This document shows, piece after piece, positions 23,270 to 32,376 of a stretch of DNA of 47,173 nucleotides. The stretch's first letter is position 1, and each line of letters opens with the position of its first letter. The translations under genes and the position numbers were made by a program. Below the pieces are notes generated by a model. The model worked only from the letters and a program-made list of their open reading frames with translations. It was not told where the DNA came from and did not search any database. The stretch is from CAXTSE01 sp964246985. GTDB lineage: Bacteria > Actinomycetota > Actinomycetes > Actinomycetales > Microbacteriaceae. The stretch spans positions 1-47,173 of the forward strand of contig CAXTSE010000024.1 of the NCBI GenBank assembly GCA_964246985.1. The letters are read 5' to 3'.

Positions 23270-24295
23270 CGCGGCTCTGAGCTTCGACACCTCGTAGAGC
23301 GAGACGCTCACCGCGATACCGGCGTTGAGCGACTCCGTCGACGACTCGATCGGGATCGACACCACGGCGTCGCAGGTCTCGGTCACCAGCCGCGAGAGCC
23401 CCTTGCCCTCGCTGCCCACCACGAGCACGAGCGGCTGCGCGGCGAGCTCCAGGCCGGGCAGGCTGATCGATCCGCCCCCGTCGAGGCCGAGCACGAAGAC
23501 GCCGCGCGCCTTGAGGTCCTTGAGCGTCTGGGTGAGGTTCGACGCCATCGCCACCGGCACGCGCGAGGCGGCGCCCGCCGACGTCTTCCAGGCGGATGCC
23601 GTCATGCCGACGCTGCGGCGCTGCGGCACGATGACGCCCTGGCCGCCGAACGCGGCGACCGAGCGCACGATCGCGCCGAGGTTGCGCGGATCGGTGATGC
23701 CGTCGAGCGCGACGAGCAGCGGGGCCTGGCCGCGCTTCTCGATCTGGTCGAGCAGCTCCATCGGGTGGGCGTACTCGTAGGGCGGCACCTTGAGGGCGAG
23801 GCCCTGATGCACCGAGTCGGGCCCGCTCAGCCGGTCGAGCTCGGGGCGCATGACCTCGAGCACCGGGAGGCCGCGCTTGGTCGCCAGACCGAGTGCCTCT
23901 TTGACGCGGTCGTCGTACTCGATCCGGGCGGCCACGTAGAGCGCCGTCGCGGGGATGCGGGCCCGCAGCGCCTCGACGACGGAGTTGCGACCGGTGACGA
24001 TCTCGCTGTCGTCGGACTGCTTGGGCCGTCCGGGGCGCTTGCCCTGGCTCGCGCCCGCCGCGCCGCCCGAGCTGCCGGCGCCGCCGGCGCCTGGGGCGCG
24101 ACCGCCGCCGTGCTTGGCCCGCGCCTCGGCGAGACGCTCCTGAGCGGCCTTGCGCTTGCCGGCGACGTGCCAGCTGCGGTCGGTCGCCTTCGGCGTCGGG
24201 CCCTTGCCCTCGAGCTTCTGCCGCCCGTGACCGCCGGTGCCGACGCTCGGGCCCTTCTTCTTGCCTGCGGCGCCGGGGCGCCCTGCCTTAGCCAT
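23261..24295 (-). CDS. rlmB: 23S rRNA (guanosine-2'-O-)-methyltransferase RlmB
   Basis: 344 residues. A Gly/Ala/basic low-complexity N-terminal extension (about 1-90), common in actinobacterial homologs, precedes the substrate-binding domain (VVEALRARIPATALYVA) and the SPOUT methyltransferase domain. SPOUT motifs: NLGAIVRSVAAFGGQGVI, VVGSEGKGLS and IPIESSTESLNAGIAVSVSLYE, the last forming the knotted SAM site. It methylates G2251 (E. coli numbering) in the peptidyl-transferase region. It overlaps the 3' end of cysS by 8 bp in the same operon. Confidence 0.95.
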   Translation of the reverse strand: MAKAGRPGAAGKKKGPSVGTGGHGRQKLEGKGPTPKATDRSWHVAGKRKAAQERLAEARAKHGGGRAPGAGGAGSSGGAAGASQGKRPGRPKQSDDSEIVTGRNSVVEALRARIPATALYVAARIEYDDRVKEALGLATKRGLPVLEVMRPELDRLSGPDSVHQGLALKVPPYEYAHPMELLDQIEKRGQAPLLVALDGITDPRNLGAIVRSVAAFGGQGVIVPQRRSVGMTASAWKTSAGAASRVPVAMASNLTQTLKDLKARGVFVLGLDGGGSISLPGLELAAQPLVLVVGSEGKGLSRLVTETCDAVVSIPIESSTESLNAGIAVSVSLYEVSKLRAASR

Positions 24296-25700
24296 CGATA
24301 CTCCATCGTGCTCCGGCCGGGGTGTCCTCGAGGGAGATCCCGGCGGCCGTCAATTCATCGCGGATGCGGTCCGCGGCCGAGAAATCGCGGGCGTCGCGTG
24401 CGCGCGCCCTGTCGTCGATGAGACGCTCGACGAGGGACGCCAGGGCGGCGTCGGCGCGCGAGGCACCGCCCCCGGCCCACTCCGGCGCCAGCGGGTTCAC
24501 GCCGAGCACGGAGGTCATCGCGACCACCTCGTCGCGGATGCGCGCGACGGTCGCGAGGTCGCCCGCGTCGAGCGCGGCATTGCCCGCCCGCACGCTGTCG
24601 TGCAGCACGCCGAGCGCCTGCGGCACCCCGAGGTCGTCGTCCATCGCCGCGGCGAACGCGGAGGGGACGTCGGACGTGCCGCCGCCGCCGTGACCGGCGG
24701 TGAGTGCAGCCGCGGCTCGCGAGAGGAACCCCTCGATGCGCCCGAAGGCCGCCTCGGCCTCGATCAGGGCGCCGGGGTGGTAGTCGAAGTTCGTGCGGTA
24801 GTGTGCGCTCGCCAGGTAGTAGCGCACCACGACAGCGCGCGCCGACCCGAGGAACTCGGCCGCGTAGACGGAGTTGCCGAGCGACTTCGACATCTTCTGG
24901 CCCTCGATGTTGACCAGCCCGTTGTGCACCCAGTAGCTCGCGAACGGGTCGCCCGCCGCCGTCGACTGAGCGAGCTCGTTCTCGTGGTGCGGGAAGCGCA
25001 GGTCGAGTCCGCCGCCGTGGATGTCGAAGGCCGGCCCCAGGTAGCGCCTGGCCATCGCCGAGCACTCGATGTGCCATCCGGGGCGGCCCGCGCCCCAGGG
25101 CGACGCCCAGGACGCCGACTCCGGCTCGTCCGTCTTGGACCCCTTCCAGAGCGCGAAGTCGCGGGCATCGCGCTTGCCGCGGGTCTGGGCATCCGCCGAG
25201 TCGGCCATGTCGTCGAGCCTCTGGTTGGTGAGCTCGCCGTACTGCGGCCAGGATCCGACGTCGAAGTAGACGTCGCCGGTGCCGTCGTCGGCCGCGTAGG
25301 CGTGCCCGCTCTCGACGAGGCGGGCGATGATCTCCTGCATCTGAGGGATGCTGGCCGTCGCTCGCGGCTCGTAGGTGGGCGGCAGGATGCCGAGGGCCGT
25401 GTAGCCGGCGGTGAACTCGAGCTCGACGCGGTAGGCGAGCGCCCACCACTGCTCGTGCTCGCTCGCGTTCGCCAGGATCTTGTCGTCGATGTCGGTGACG
25501 TTCCTCACGAAGGTGACGTCGTATCCGGAGTGCGCCAGCCAGCGCCGCCACAGATCGTAGGCGAGGGCGCTGCGCAGGTGCCCGATATGCGGCGACGACT
25601 GCACCGTCGGTCCGCACACGTACATGCCCACCTTGCCGGACACGAGCGGTGCGAAATCGCGCAGCTCCCGGGTGCGGGTGTCGTAGAGGCGGAGGGTCAC
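24288..25700 (-). CDS. cysS: Cysteine--tRNA ligase
   Basis: 470 residues, the standard CysRS length. The HIGH motif is at 38-41 (PHIGH), KMSKS at 269-273, and the zinc ligands are Cys29, Cys213, His238 and Glu242. The C-terminal helical region contains RDARDFSAADRIRDEL, typical of CysRS. The start is GTG at 25700. It joins cysteine to tRNA-Cys in the cytoplasm. The order carD, ispDF, cysS, rlmB matches that known in other Actinobacteria, although here a GNAT gene on the other strand lies between ispDF and cysS. Confidence 0.97.
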   Translation of the reverse strand: MTLRLYDTRTRELRDFAPLVSGKVGMYVCGPTVQSSPHIGHLRSALAYDLWRRWLAHSGYDVTFVRNVTDIDDKILANASEHEQWWALAYRVELEFTAGYTALGILPPTYEPRATASIPQMQEIIARLVESGHAYAADDGTGDVYFDVGSWPQYGELTNQRLDDMADSADAQTRGKRDARDFALWKGSKTDEPESASWASPWGAGRPGWHIECSAMARRYLGPAFDIHGGGLDLRFPHHENELAQSTAAGDPFASYWVHNGLVNIEGQKMSKSLGNSVYAAEFLGSARAVVVRYYLASAHYRTNFDYHPGALIEAEAAFGRIEGFLSRAAAALTAGHGGGGTSDVPSAFAAAMDDDLGVPQALGVLHDSVRAGNAALDAGDLATVARIRDEVVAMTSVLGVNPLAPEWAGGGASRADAALASLVERLIDDRARARDARDFSAADRIRDELTAAGISLEDTPAGARWSIDG

Positions 25701-25739
25701 ACCCCGAGTTTAGGTGCGGGCGCCTGCCAGAATCGGCGT

Positions 25740-26231
25740 ATGGCCGCCCTCGACATCCGCCCGGACGACCTGTCGGGCGACGCCACCCGCGCACTGATCG
25801 CCCACCATCTCGTCGGCATGCACGCCACCAGCCCCGCGTGCAGCGTGCACGCGCTCGACATCGACGGGCTGCGCGACCCGGCCGTCACGTTCTGGTCGGC
25901 GTGGGCGGGCGACGACCTGGCGGGCATCGGGGCGCTCAAGGCACTGCCGTCGGAGGGTGCGGGCGACGCCGGCGGCACCCGAGGCGAGATCAAGTCGATG
26001 CGCGTCGCCGACACGCATCTGGGAACCGGCGTCGGCCGCGCCATGCTCGCCCACATCATCGCCGAGGCCCGCGCGCGCGGCATGACGAGCCTCTGGCTCG
26101 AGACCGGATCGACGCCCGACTTCACGCCCGCGGTGCGGCTCTACGAGAGCGTCGGCTTCACCCGCTGCGGGCCGTTCGGCGACTACACCGACGACCCGTT
26201 CTCGATCTACCTGACCCTCGCGCTCACCTAG
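25740..26231 (+). CDS. GNAT family N-acetyltransferase
   Basis: 163 residues. The acetyl-CoA site reads VADTHLGTGVGRAML (R/Q-x-x-G-x-G type) near 88-102, followed by LWLETGSTPDFTPAVRLYESVGFTRCGPFGDY, the standard GNAT C-terminal block. It resembles small PsIE/YjhQ-like acetyltransferases; the substrate is unknown. It is divergent from cysS across 39 bp. There is no clear ribosome-binding site, and a CAGAAT sequence lies just before the ATG, so the transcript may be leaderless. Confidence 0.85.
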   Translation: MAALDIRPDDLSGDATRALIAHHLVGMHATSPACSVHALDIDGLRDPAVTFWSAWAGDDLAGIGALKALPSEGAGDAGGTRGEIKSMRVADTHLGTGVGRAMLAHIIAEARARGMTSLWLETGSTPDFTPAVRLYESVGFTRCGPFGDYTDDPFSIYLTLALT

Positions 26232-26244
26232 GCGGACGCCGGGA

Positions 26245-27444
26245 TCAGTGCGCGTGCAGGCCGTCGTCGGTCGAGCGGGTGTGCACGAGAGCCGTCGCGA
26301 TGGCGGCCAGTCCCTCGCCGCGGCCCGTGAAGCCGAGGGCGTCGGTCGTCGTCGCGATGATGCTCACCGAGCCGTCGACGATGGCGCTCAGATGCAGCTC
26401 GACCTCGCGACGCCGCTCCCCGAGGCGCGGACGGTTGCCCACCAGCTGCACGGCCACGTTGCCGACGGTCAGCCCTTCGGCGTTGACCAGCTGCACCGTG
26501 CGGCGCAGGAACAGCTCACCCGACGCCTGGGCGTACTGCGGGTCGTCGGTGCCGAACACGGAGCCCATGTCGCCCAGGCGCGCCGCCGACAGCAACGCAT
26601 CGCAGATGGCGTGGGCGATGACGTCGCCGTCGCTGTGTCCCGCGAGGCCCGGCTCGCCCGGCCACTCGAGCCCCCCGAGCCAGAGGGGACGGTCTCCGGA
26701 TCCGAAGGCGTGCACGTCGACGCCCGACCCGACGCGGATCGTGGCGGCGACGGTGCGCGCCAGCATCGACTCCGCCTGCCGGAGCTCCCAGGCGGTGGTG
26801 ATCTTGAATCCGAGCTGGTCGCCCGCGATGACCGACACCGGATACCCGATCGAGGCGACGAGGGCGGCGTCGTCGGTGAAGTCGGACGAGCCCGTGCGGT
26901 GCGCCTCGACGAGATGGTCGCGCGGGAACCCCTGCGGCGTCTGGATCGCCGTCAGCTCCGTGCGGTCGAGGGTCTGGACGACGGTGCCGTCCTCATCGAT
27001 CTGCTTGATCGTGTCGGTGACCGGCAGTCCGGGGATGACGCCCGCACCCGTCTCGGCCACCTCGGCCGCGATCGAGTCGAAGATGACGGCCGGCGTCAGC
27101 GGCCGCGCTGCGTCGTGGATGAGCACCACGTCGATGTCGTCGCGCAGCGCCGCGAGGGCGATCGAGACCGACTGCTGCCGGGTCTCGCCGCCGGCGATGA
27201 CCGTGAGGTCGATGTCGGAGCCGCCGGGGACTCCCGACGCCACCTGGCGCGCCAGCGGCACGTACGAGTGGGGCGCCGTGAGGATCACCTGCGGGCGCTG
27301 CCGCATGGCGAAGACCGACTCGAGGGCACGCGACAGGATCGTGCGCCCGGACACGCTGACGAATGCCTTCGGCTCGGCGTGACCGAGGCGGACACCGCTG
27401 CCGGCCGCCAAGACGATCACCGCGACGCGCGAAATAGCTGTCAT
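26245..27444 (-). CDS. ispDF: Bifunctional IspD/IspF of the MEP isoprenoid pathway
   Basis: 399 residues. Residues 1-235 are IspD, which makes CDP-methylerythritol from MEP and CTP (VLAAGSGVRLG at 11-21, DAARPLTP, AIQTPQGF). Residues 237-399 are IspF, which makes methylerythritol cyclodiphosphate, with metal ligands Asp243, His245 and His278 (GVDVHAF, GHSDGDVIAHA). The IspE step is encoded elsewhere. The domains are fused, as in some other bacteria. It lies downstream of carD on the same strand. Confidence 0.96.
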   Translation of the reverse strand: MTAISRVAVIVLAAGSGVRLGHAEPKAFVSVSGRTILSRALESVFAMRQRPQVILTAPHSYVPLARQVASGVPGGSDIDLTVIAGGETRQQSVSIALAALRDDIDVVLIHDAARPLTPAVIFDSIAAEVAETGAGVIPGLPVTDTIKQIDEDGTVVQTLDRTELTAIQTPQGFPRDHLVEAHRTGSSDFTDDAALVASIGYPVSVIAGDQLGFKITTAWELRQAESMLARTVAATIRVGSGVDVHAFGSGDRPLWLGGLEWPGEPGLAGHSDGDVIAHAICDALLSAARLGDMGSVFGTDDPQYAQASGELFLRRTVQLVNAEGLTVGNVAVQLVGNRPRLGERRREVELHLSAIVDGSVSIIATTTDALGFTGRGEGLAAIATALVHTRSTDDGLHAH

Positions 27445-27479
27445 TCGGGTCTGACGCTCCTGTCAGGACAGGGGTCGGA

Positions 27480-27962
27480 TCAGGAAGCCAGGACCTCGTC
27501 GAGGACGGTGGATGCCTTCTCCTCGTCGGTCTTCTCGGCGAGCGCGAGCTCGCTGATCAGGATCTGACGGGCCTTGGCCAGCATCCGCTTCTCGCCGGCC
27601 GACAGGCCGCGGTCCTGGTCGCGGCGCCATAGGTCGCGCACGACCTCGCTCACCTTGATGACGTCGCCGGAGGCGAGCTTCTCGAGATTGGCCTTGTAGC
27701 GGCGGCTCCAGTTGGTGGGCTCCTCGGTGAACGGCGCGCGCAGCACCTCGAACACCTTGTCGAGCCCCTCCTTGCCGATCACGTCACGGACGCCGACCAG
27801 ATCGACGTTGTCAGCGGGGACCTCGATGGTCAGATCCCCCTGGGTGACGTTGAGCTTGAGGTACACCTTCTCCTCGCCCCTGATGGTGCGCTTCTTGACC
27901 TCAGTGATCGTCGCAGCGCCGTGGTGGGGGTAAACGACTGTTTCGCCGACCTCAAAGAGCAT
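27480..27962 (-). CDS. carD: CarD family RNA polymerase-binding regulator
   Basis: 160 residues. The N-terminal RNA polymerase interaction domain begins MLFEVGETVVYPHHGAATI. The C-terminal helical DNA-binding part contains NWSRRYKANLEKLASGD and RDQDRGLSAGEKRMLAKAR. In mycobacteria CarD stabilises open promoter complexes, including those of rRNA genes, and is essential. The length and motifs match. It heads the carD-ispDF group. Confidence 0.96.
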   Translation of the reverse strand: MLFEVGETVVYPHHGAATITEVKKRTIRGEEKVYLKLNVTQGDLTIEVPADNVDLVGVRDVIGKEGLDKVFEVLRAPFTEEPTNWSRRYKANLEKLASGDVIKVSEVVRDLWRRDQDRGLSAGEKRMLAKARQILISELALAEKTDEEKASTVLDEVLAS

Positions 27963-28090
27963 GGAGTTGTATCCTTCCGCAGACCTCCTAGATTACCACA
28001 GGGGCTCCCCACCCCATCGGCGGCCGCCGTGTGCGCCCGACAGGCCCGATAGGCTGGGATCGCCGTTTCGCAAAGTACCTGGAGGGTTCC

Positions 28091-28624
28091 GTGAGAGCAC
28101 GCATCGCGACGACCATCGCCCTGGCCGCCGCCCTGGCCGCAGCCCTCGCGGGCTGCACCTACGTGACGCCCCAGGCGTCGCTCGAGCCGTACGAGCCGAG
28201 CGACGGGGTGAGCGCGAGCGTCGGCGACGTCGATGTGCGCAACGCGATGATCATCAGCGAGGACGGCATCAGCGGCAACCTCGTGTTCCACGCCGTCAAC
28301 AGCGGATCCGAGGACGTCGAGCTGACCGTCCAGTACGAGGTCGCCGGCACCAAGACCGACATCACGATCGACGTCCCCGCCGACTCGACGACCGACGTCG
28401 GCTACGGCGACGACGGGCAGGTGTTCCTGAACGGCATCCTCGAGAAGCCGGGCGGACTGCTGGCCCTGTACTTCCAGTACGGAGACAACATCGGCCAGCA
28501 GGTCGAGGTGCCGGTGCTCGACGGATCGCTCACCGAGTACGCGGACCTCGTCCCGACGCCGACGCCCGCGCCGACGATCCCGCCGGCCGCGACCCCCGCG
28601 CCCACCGAGACGTCGACCCCGTAG
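28091..28624 (+). CDS. Putative secreted lipoprotein, function unknown
   Basis: 177 residues from GTG at 28091 with GGAGGG upstream. A signal peptide rich in Ala/Leu ends in ALAGC, with lipidated Cys22. The body is beta-rich and acidic (GNLVFHAVNSGSEDVELTVQYEV), suggestive of an immunoglobulin-like or DUF-type extracellular domain. The tail is a Pro/Thr-rich linker of TPTPAPT repeats. No catalytic motif is visible. It lies between carD (divergent) and regX3 (convergent). Similar lipoproteins occur at this place in related genomes as far as I recall, but I assign no function. Confidence 0.8.
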   Translation: MRARIATTIALAAALAAALAGCTYVTPQASLEPYEPSDGVSASVGDVDVRNAMIISEDGISGNLVFHAVNSGSEDVELTVQYEVAGTKTDITIDVPADSTTDVGYGDDGQVFLNGILEKPGGLLALYFQYGDNIGQQVEVPVLDGSLTEYADLVPTPTPAPTIPPAATPAPTETSTP

Positions 28625-28664
28625 CTGGCTGAGGAGCGCCGCCGCAGGCGACGCGTCTCGAAGC
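28625..28664. repeat. REP-like imperfect inverted repeat, possible bidirectional terminator
   Basis: The 41 bp between the convergent lipoprotein and regX3 genes contain GGCTGAGGAGCG ... CGCGTCTCGAAGCC, whose arms pair imperfectly around GCCGCAGGCG. This resembles a short intergenic repeat common in Microbacteriaceae genomes, recognised from memory. Its position between converging genes fits a terminator role. Confidence 0.5.
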
Positions 28665-28665
28665 C

Positions 28666-29346
28666 CTACGCCTCGAACCGGTACCCGAGCCCGCGCACCG
28701 TCACCAGACGGGTCGGCTCCGAGGGGTTCTGCTCGATCTTCGAGCGGATGCGCTTGATGTGCACGTCGAGGGTCTTGGTGTCGCCGAAGTAGTCCGACCC
28801 CCACACCCGGTCGATGAGCTGACCCCGCGTGAGCACGCGCCCGGCGTTCCGCAGCAGCAGCTCGAGCAGCTCGAACTCCTTCAGCGGCATCGGCACCTCG
28901 GCGCCCGCGACGGTCACGGCGTGACGCTCCACGTCCATCCGCACGCCCTCGACCTCGATGATGCCGTCCTGATCGTCCTCGATCTCGATGCGGCGACGCA
29001 GCACCGCGCGGATGCGGGCCAGCAGCTCGCGCGTCGAGTACGGCTTGGTCACGTAGTCGTCGGCACCCAGCTCCAGTCCGACGACGATGTCGACCTCGCT
29101 GTCCTTTGCGGTGAGCATGATGATCGGCACCGTGGAGCGCAGGCGGATCTCACGGCAGACCTCGGTGCCCGGCAGTCCCGGCAGCATCAGATCGAGCAGC
29201 ACGAGGTCGGCGCCGGCGCGATCGAACGCGGTGAGCGCGTCGCGTCCATCCGCGGCGATCTCGGTCTCGTACCCCTCCTTCTGCAGCAGGAACGCGAGAG
29301 GCTCGCTCAGCGAGGGCTCGTCTTCGACGATGAGGATGCGGGTCAC
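28666..29346 (-). CDS. regX3: Response regulator RegX3 (OmpR/PhoB family)
   Basis: 226 residues. The receiver domain has acidic residues VEDE (7-10), phospho-acceptor Asp52 (LVLLDLMLPG) and Lys101 (VTKPY). The winged-helix output domain covers about 130-226 (LLLRNAGRVLTRGQLIDRVWG, DVHIKRIRSKIE). The gene overlaps senX3 (stop/start at 29343-29346) and lies near phoU, which is the actinobacterial phosphate-sensing arrangement. It should bind GTTCACC-type direct repeats; such repeats are present upstream of phoU, ppk1 and pstS in this window. Confidence 0.93.
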   Translation of the reverse strand: MTRILIVEDEPSLSEPLAFLLQKEGYETEIAADGRDALTAFDRAGADLVLLDLMLPGLPGTEVCREIRLRSTVPIIMLTAKDSEVDIVVGLELGADDYVTKPYSTRELLARIRAVLRRRIEIEDDQDGIIEVEGVRMDVERHAVTVAGAEVPMPLKEFELLELLLRNAGRVLTRGQLIDRVWGSDYFGDTKTLDVHIKRIRSKIEQNPSEPTRLVTVRGLGYRFEA

Positions 29347-30512
29347 GGTGTTCTCTCTTCTTGCGGGACGCCCAGCTGGGCTGCGGTGGCGTGGGATGCC
29401 TCGGGCAGGCGGATGGTGAAGGTGGAGCCGCGTCCCTGCTGCGACCAGACCCGCACGTCGCCGCCGTGGTTCTGCACGGCGTGCTTGACGATGCTCAGGC
29501 CGAGTCCGCTGCCCCCGGTGTTGCGGCTGCGGGCGGTGTCGACGCGGAAGAAGCGCTCGAACACGCGGTCGCGCTCCGCCTCGGGGATGCCGACGCCCTG
29601 ATCGGTGATCGCGATCTCGATGACGCCCTCGTCGAGGTTCACGCCGATGCCGACGCGCGATCCGTCGGGCGAGTACTGGATCGCGTTCGAGATGAGGTTG
29701 TGCACGGCCGTCACGAGGAGCTGCTCGTCGCCGAACACCTCCGCGCCGGTCTTGCCGGAGGCGACGAGAGCGATGCGGTGGGAGTCGGCGGCGACCCGGT
29801 TGCGATCCACCGACTGCTTGATGACCTTGTCGACGGAGACGCGCTGCGCGGAGGTGAGCGGGTCGCCCGACTGCAGGCGGCTGAGCTCGATGATCTCGGC
29901 GGTGATCCGTGCGAGCCGCTCGGCCTCGAGGGTGAGGCGGCCCGCGAACCGGCGCACCTCCTGCGGCTCATCGGCGGCGATCTGCAGCGCCTCGGCGAGC
30001 AGGCCGACCGCTCCGATCGGGGTCTTCAGCTCGTGGCTGACGTTGGCCACGAAGTCGCGCCGCACGTCGTCGAGACGGTAGGCCTCGGTGCGGTCGTCGG
30101 CGAGCAGGAGCACCAGGCGCGGTCCGAGGCGCGCGACGCGCACGAGCAGGTGCAGCTGCGCCTCGCCGAACGGGCCCCGCGACAGCGTCAGCTCCTCGCT
30201 CACCGCGATGCCGTCGCGCCGCACCTGGTCGACGAGCTCGATGACGGCCGGGTGCACGAGCGTCTGGTTCCAGACGAGACCGAAGGCGAGGGCGCCGGTG
30301 GAAGCCTTGATGACGTTGTTGGACGCGTCCATGACGACGCCGGCCGACTCGAGCGAGTCGATGACCTCCTCGACCCCGTCCGGGAGCGAGGGACTGACCA
30401 CGGCGACGGCCCGCTGACCGCGGGCGTGTGCGGCGACGACGGCGATGGTGCCGCCCACTCCGACGAGGATGCCGAAGGCGAGCGCGGCGGGCACGAGCCA
30501 GGCCGAGTCCAT
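29343..30512 (-). CDS. senX3: Sensor histidine kinase SenX3
   Basis: 389 residues. It has one clear N-terminal membrane segment (about 7-29), a PAS-like sensor region (50-150), and the HisKA domain with His160 (FVANVSHELKTPIGA). The HATPase_c domain has an N box (HNLISNAIQYS), a G1 box (ITDQGVGIP) and a G2 region (GGSGLGLSIVKH). It phosphorylates RegX3 under phosphate limitation in mycobacteria, with PhoU and the Pst system as negative inputs. It is divergent from phoU across 169 bp. Confidence 0.93.
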   Translation of the reverse strand: MDSAWLVPAALAFGILVGVGGTIAVVAAHARGQRAVAVVSPSLPDGVEEVIDSLESAGVVMDASNNVIKASTGALAFGLVWNQTLVHPAVIELVDQVRRDGIAVSEELTLSRGPFGEAQLHLLVRVARLGPRLVLLLADDRTEAYRLDDVRRDFVANVSHELKTPIGAVGLLAEALQIAADEPQEVRRFAGRLTLEAERLARITAEIIELSRLQSGDPLTSAQRVSVDKVIKQSVDRNRVAADSHRIALVASGKTGAEVFGDEQLLVTAVHNLISNAIQYSPDGSRVGIGVNLDEGVIEIAITDQGVGIPEAERDRVFERFFRVDTARSRNTGGSGLGLSIVKHAVQNHGGDVRVWSQQGRGSTFTIRLPEASHATAAQLGVPQEERTP

Positions 30513-30584
30513 GCGACTAGATTAGGGGGAGGCGTCAGCCCGCACCCGCTGCGAGCACTCTCGGCACATCCCCTTTCGCGGGAC

Positions 30585-30617
30585 GTTCAGGCTTAAGTCA
30601 CCACCCGTTCACCTGAG
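30585..30617 (+). promoter_or_regulatory. PHO box upstream of phoU
   Basis: Three consecutive 11-bp units: GTTCAGGCTTA, AGTCACCACCC, GTTCACCTGAG. Spacing and sequence fit the actinobacterial PHO box (direct repeats of GTTCACC plus 4 bp) bound by PhoP/RegX3. It lies 64 bp before the phoU start and in the region shared with divergent senX3. Confidence 0.7.
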
Positions 30618-30681
30618 GTCGGGAGGGTGGGACGAAGCGAGGCGAGCGACAGCCTGCCCGGATTTTCGAGAGGATCGCCAC

Positions 30682-31335
30682 ATGCGCGAGGTATTCCAGC
30701 AGGAGCTGCGGGAGGTGCAGAACCGCCTCGTCGAGATCTCCACGCTCGTGGCCGACTCCATCGAGAACGCCACGAAGGCGTTCAACGAGTCCAACGTGTC
30801 TCTCGCCGAGACGGTGATCGCCGACGACGACAAGATCGACGCCCTGGCCGCCGAGCTCGACGAGCTCGCCATCCAGATCCTCGCCCGTCAGCAGCCGGTC
30901 GCCCGCGACCTGCGCATCGTCGTCAGCGCGCTGCGCATCAGCGCGTCGCTCGAGCGCATGGGCGACATGAGCGAGCACATCGCGCAGCTCGCGCGCTACC
31001 GCTTCCCCGAGAAGGTCGTGCCGAAGAGCCTCCGCCCCACCTTCAAGGAGATGGGCGCGCTCGACGTGACCATCGCGCGGAAGCTCACCGAGCTGCTCGA
31101 CACGGAGGACCTGGCGATCGCCGAGTTCATCCGCAACGAGGACGACAAGGTCGACGCGCTGCACCTCAGCGTCTTCGACAAGGTGCTCGGCGAGACCTGG
31201 AAGGGCGAGACCGCCGACACCGTCGACGCGACGCTCGCCTCGCGCTACCACGAGCGCTTCGCCGACCACGCCGTGTCGATCGCCAAGAAGGTGCAGTACC
31301 TCGGCACCGGCGACTGGATCCCCGCCGACTCCTGA
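30682..31335 (+). CDS. phoU: Phosphate signalling regulator PhoU
   Basis: 217 residues, all-helical, with two similar three-helix repeats. The metal-binding ExxxD-type motifs are ERMGDMSEH (about 93-101) and YHERFADHAVS (about 190-200). PhoU links the Pst transporter to the SenX3 kinase and restrains the Pho response when phosphate is plentiful. It is monocistronic here, far from pstSCAB but next to senX3-regX3. The PHO box upstream suggests feedback by RegX3. Confidence 0.95.
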   Translation: MREVFQQELREVQNRLVEISTLVADSIENATKAFNESNVSLAETVIADDDKIDALAAELDELAIQILARQQPVARDLRIVVSALRISASLERMGDMSEHIAQLARYRFPEKVVPKSLRPTFKEMGALDVTIARKLTELLDTEDLAIAEFIRNEDDKVDALHLSVFDKVLGETWKGETADTVDATLASRYHERFADHAVSIAKKVQYLGTGDWIPADS

Positions 31336-31362
31336 GCGGCATCGCGCTCCCGTCGAGGCCGG

Positions 31363-32291
31363 CTAGGTCAGCGCGCCGTTCACTGGCGCGAGCGTCTGGA
31401 CGCCCGCGACCCGCAGCAGGTCGAGGCGGGACGCGGCGTCGGTGCCCGGCACCACCGTGTAGACGACGAGACGCAGGTCTCCGCCCGGCGCGGTCAGCAC
31501 ATCGCAGTCGACGTCGATCGGGCCGACCGGGGTGAGGGCCGTCTTGCGGCTCGAGCGGTGCGCGGCGACGCGGGCCTCGTCCCAGCGCGACTCGAAGGCG
31601 GGGACGCGCCGCAGCTGCGAGATCAGGCTCGCCAGCGCCGTGTCCGCCGGGTACCGCCCTGCGGCCGCGCGGAGGTCGGCCGTCAGGTCGTCGCTGAACT
31701 CTGACCCGNNNNNNNNNNGGTCGCGCTCGCGGCGCGCGAGCGCGCTCGTACGCCGGCGACCGCAGGGCGCACGCACGTCGTCCTCGACGCGGTCTCGGGC
31801 GAGAAGCGCATCGGACCGGTCCCCTGCGTGAAGTGCCGCCACGCGACGTTGCGCTCGAGGCCGCGCGCCTCCGAGGGGTCGCCTCCGATGGCCGCCCACA
31901 GGGGGTTCCAGGCGACGATGTCCCACGCCGCCGTGAACACGGCCACGGGCACCTCGACGAGGCGGTCCAGCATCCGCTGCACCCCCGGCGTGACGTGACG
32001 GGGCACGACGGCGGGCGACGGCGGCTGGACGCCCGCAGAGCGGTACAGGTGGTCGCGCTCCTCGTCGCTCAGGCGGAGGGCACGCGCGAGCGCCCCGAGC
32101 ATCGACGGCGACGGATGGCGCGCCCGCCCCTGCTCGAGCCGCACGATGTAGTCGACGCTCACCCCGGCGAGCGCGGCCAGCTCCTCGCGACGCAGACCAG
32201 GTGTGCGCCGGTCGCCGCCCGTCGGCAGTCCGGCCTCGGACGGGGCGACGCGGTTCCGCCACGAGCGCAGCACGGTGGCGAATTCATCCAT
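31363..32291 (-). CDS. XRE-type regulator with MmyB-like ligand domain, interrupted by assembly gap
   Basis: From ATG at 32291 the frame gives a helix-turn-helix (TPGLRREELAALAGVSVDYIVRLEQGR) and the start of the MmyB-like domain (VPVAVFTAAWDIVAWN). The C-terminal half reads in another frame after the ten Ns at 31709-31718 (DLTADLRAAAGRYP, AHRSSRKTALTPVGPIDVDCDVL). Total length is not a multiple of three. The roughly 90 bp just upstream of the Ns (31719 to about 31815) do not match the family in any frame. Most likely one intact gene is damaged by the gap rather than a true pseudogene. It is divergent from the SDR at 32377, its probable target. Confidence 0.75.
31709..31718. other. Assembly gap (10 Ns)
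   Basis: Ten undetermined bases inside a coding region. A perfect 8-bp stem (GCGCTCGC at 31723-31730, GCGAGCGC at 31736-31743) with a GC-only loop sits beside it, which may explain the failed read-through. The true gap length is unknown. Confidence 0.99.
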
Positions 32292-32376
32292 GCCTCCATG
32301 ATGCGCCTGCGCGACCGTCGGCGGGTGGTACCGCCAGTGCCTGGGACGCTCGCCCGTGCGAGCCGAGGATGGGGCC

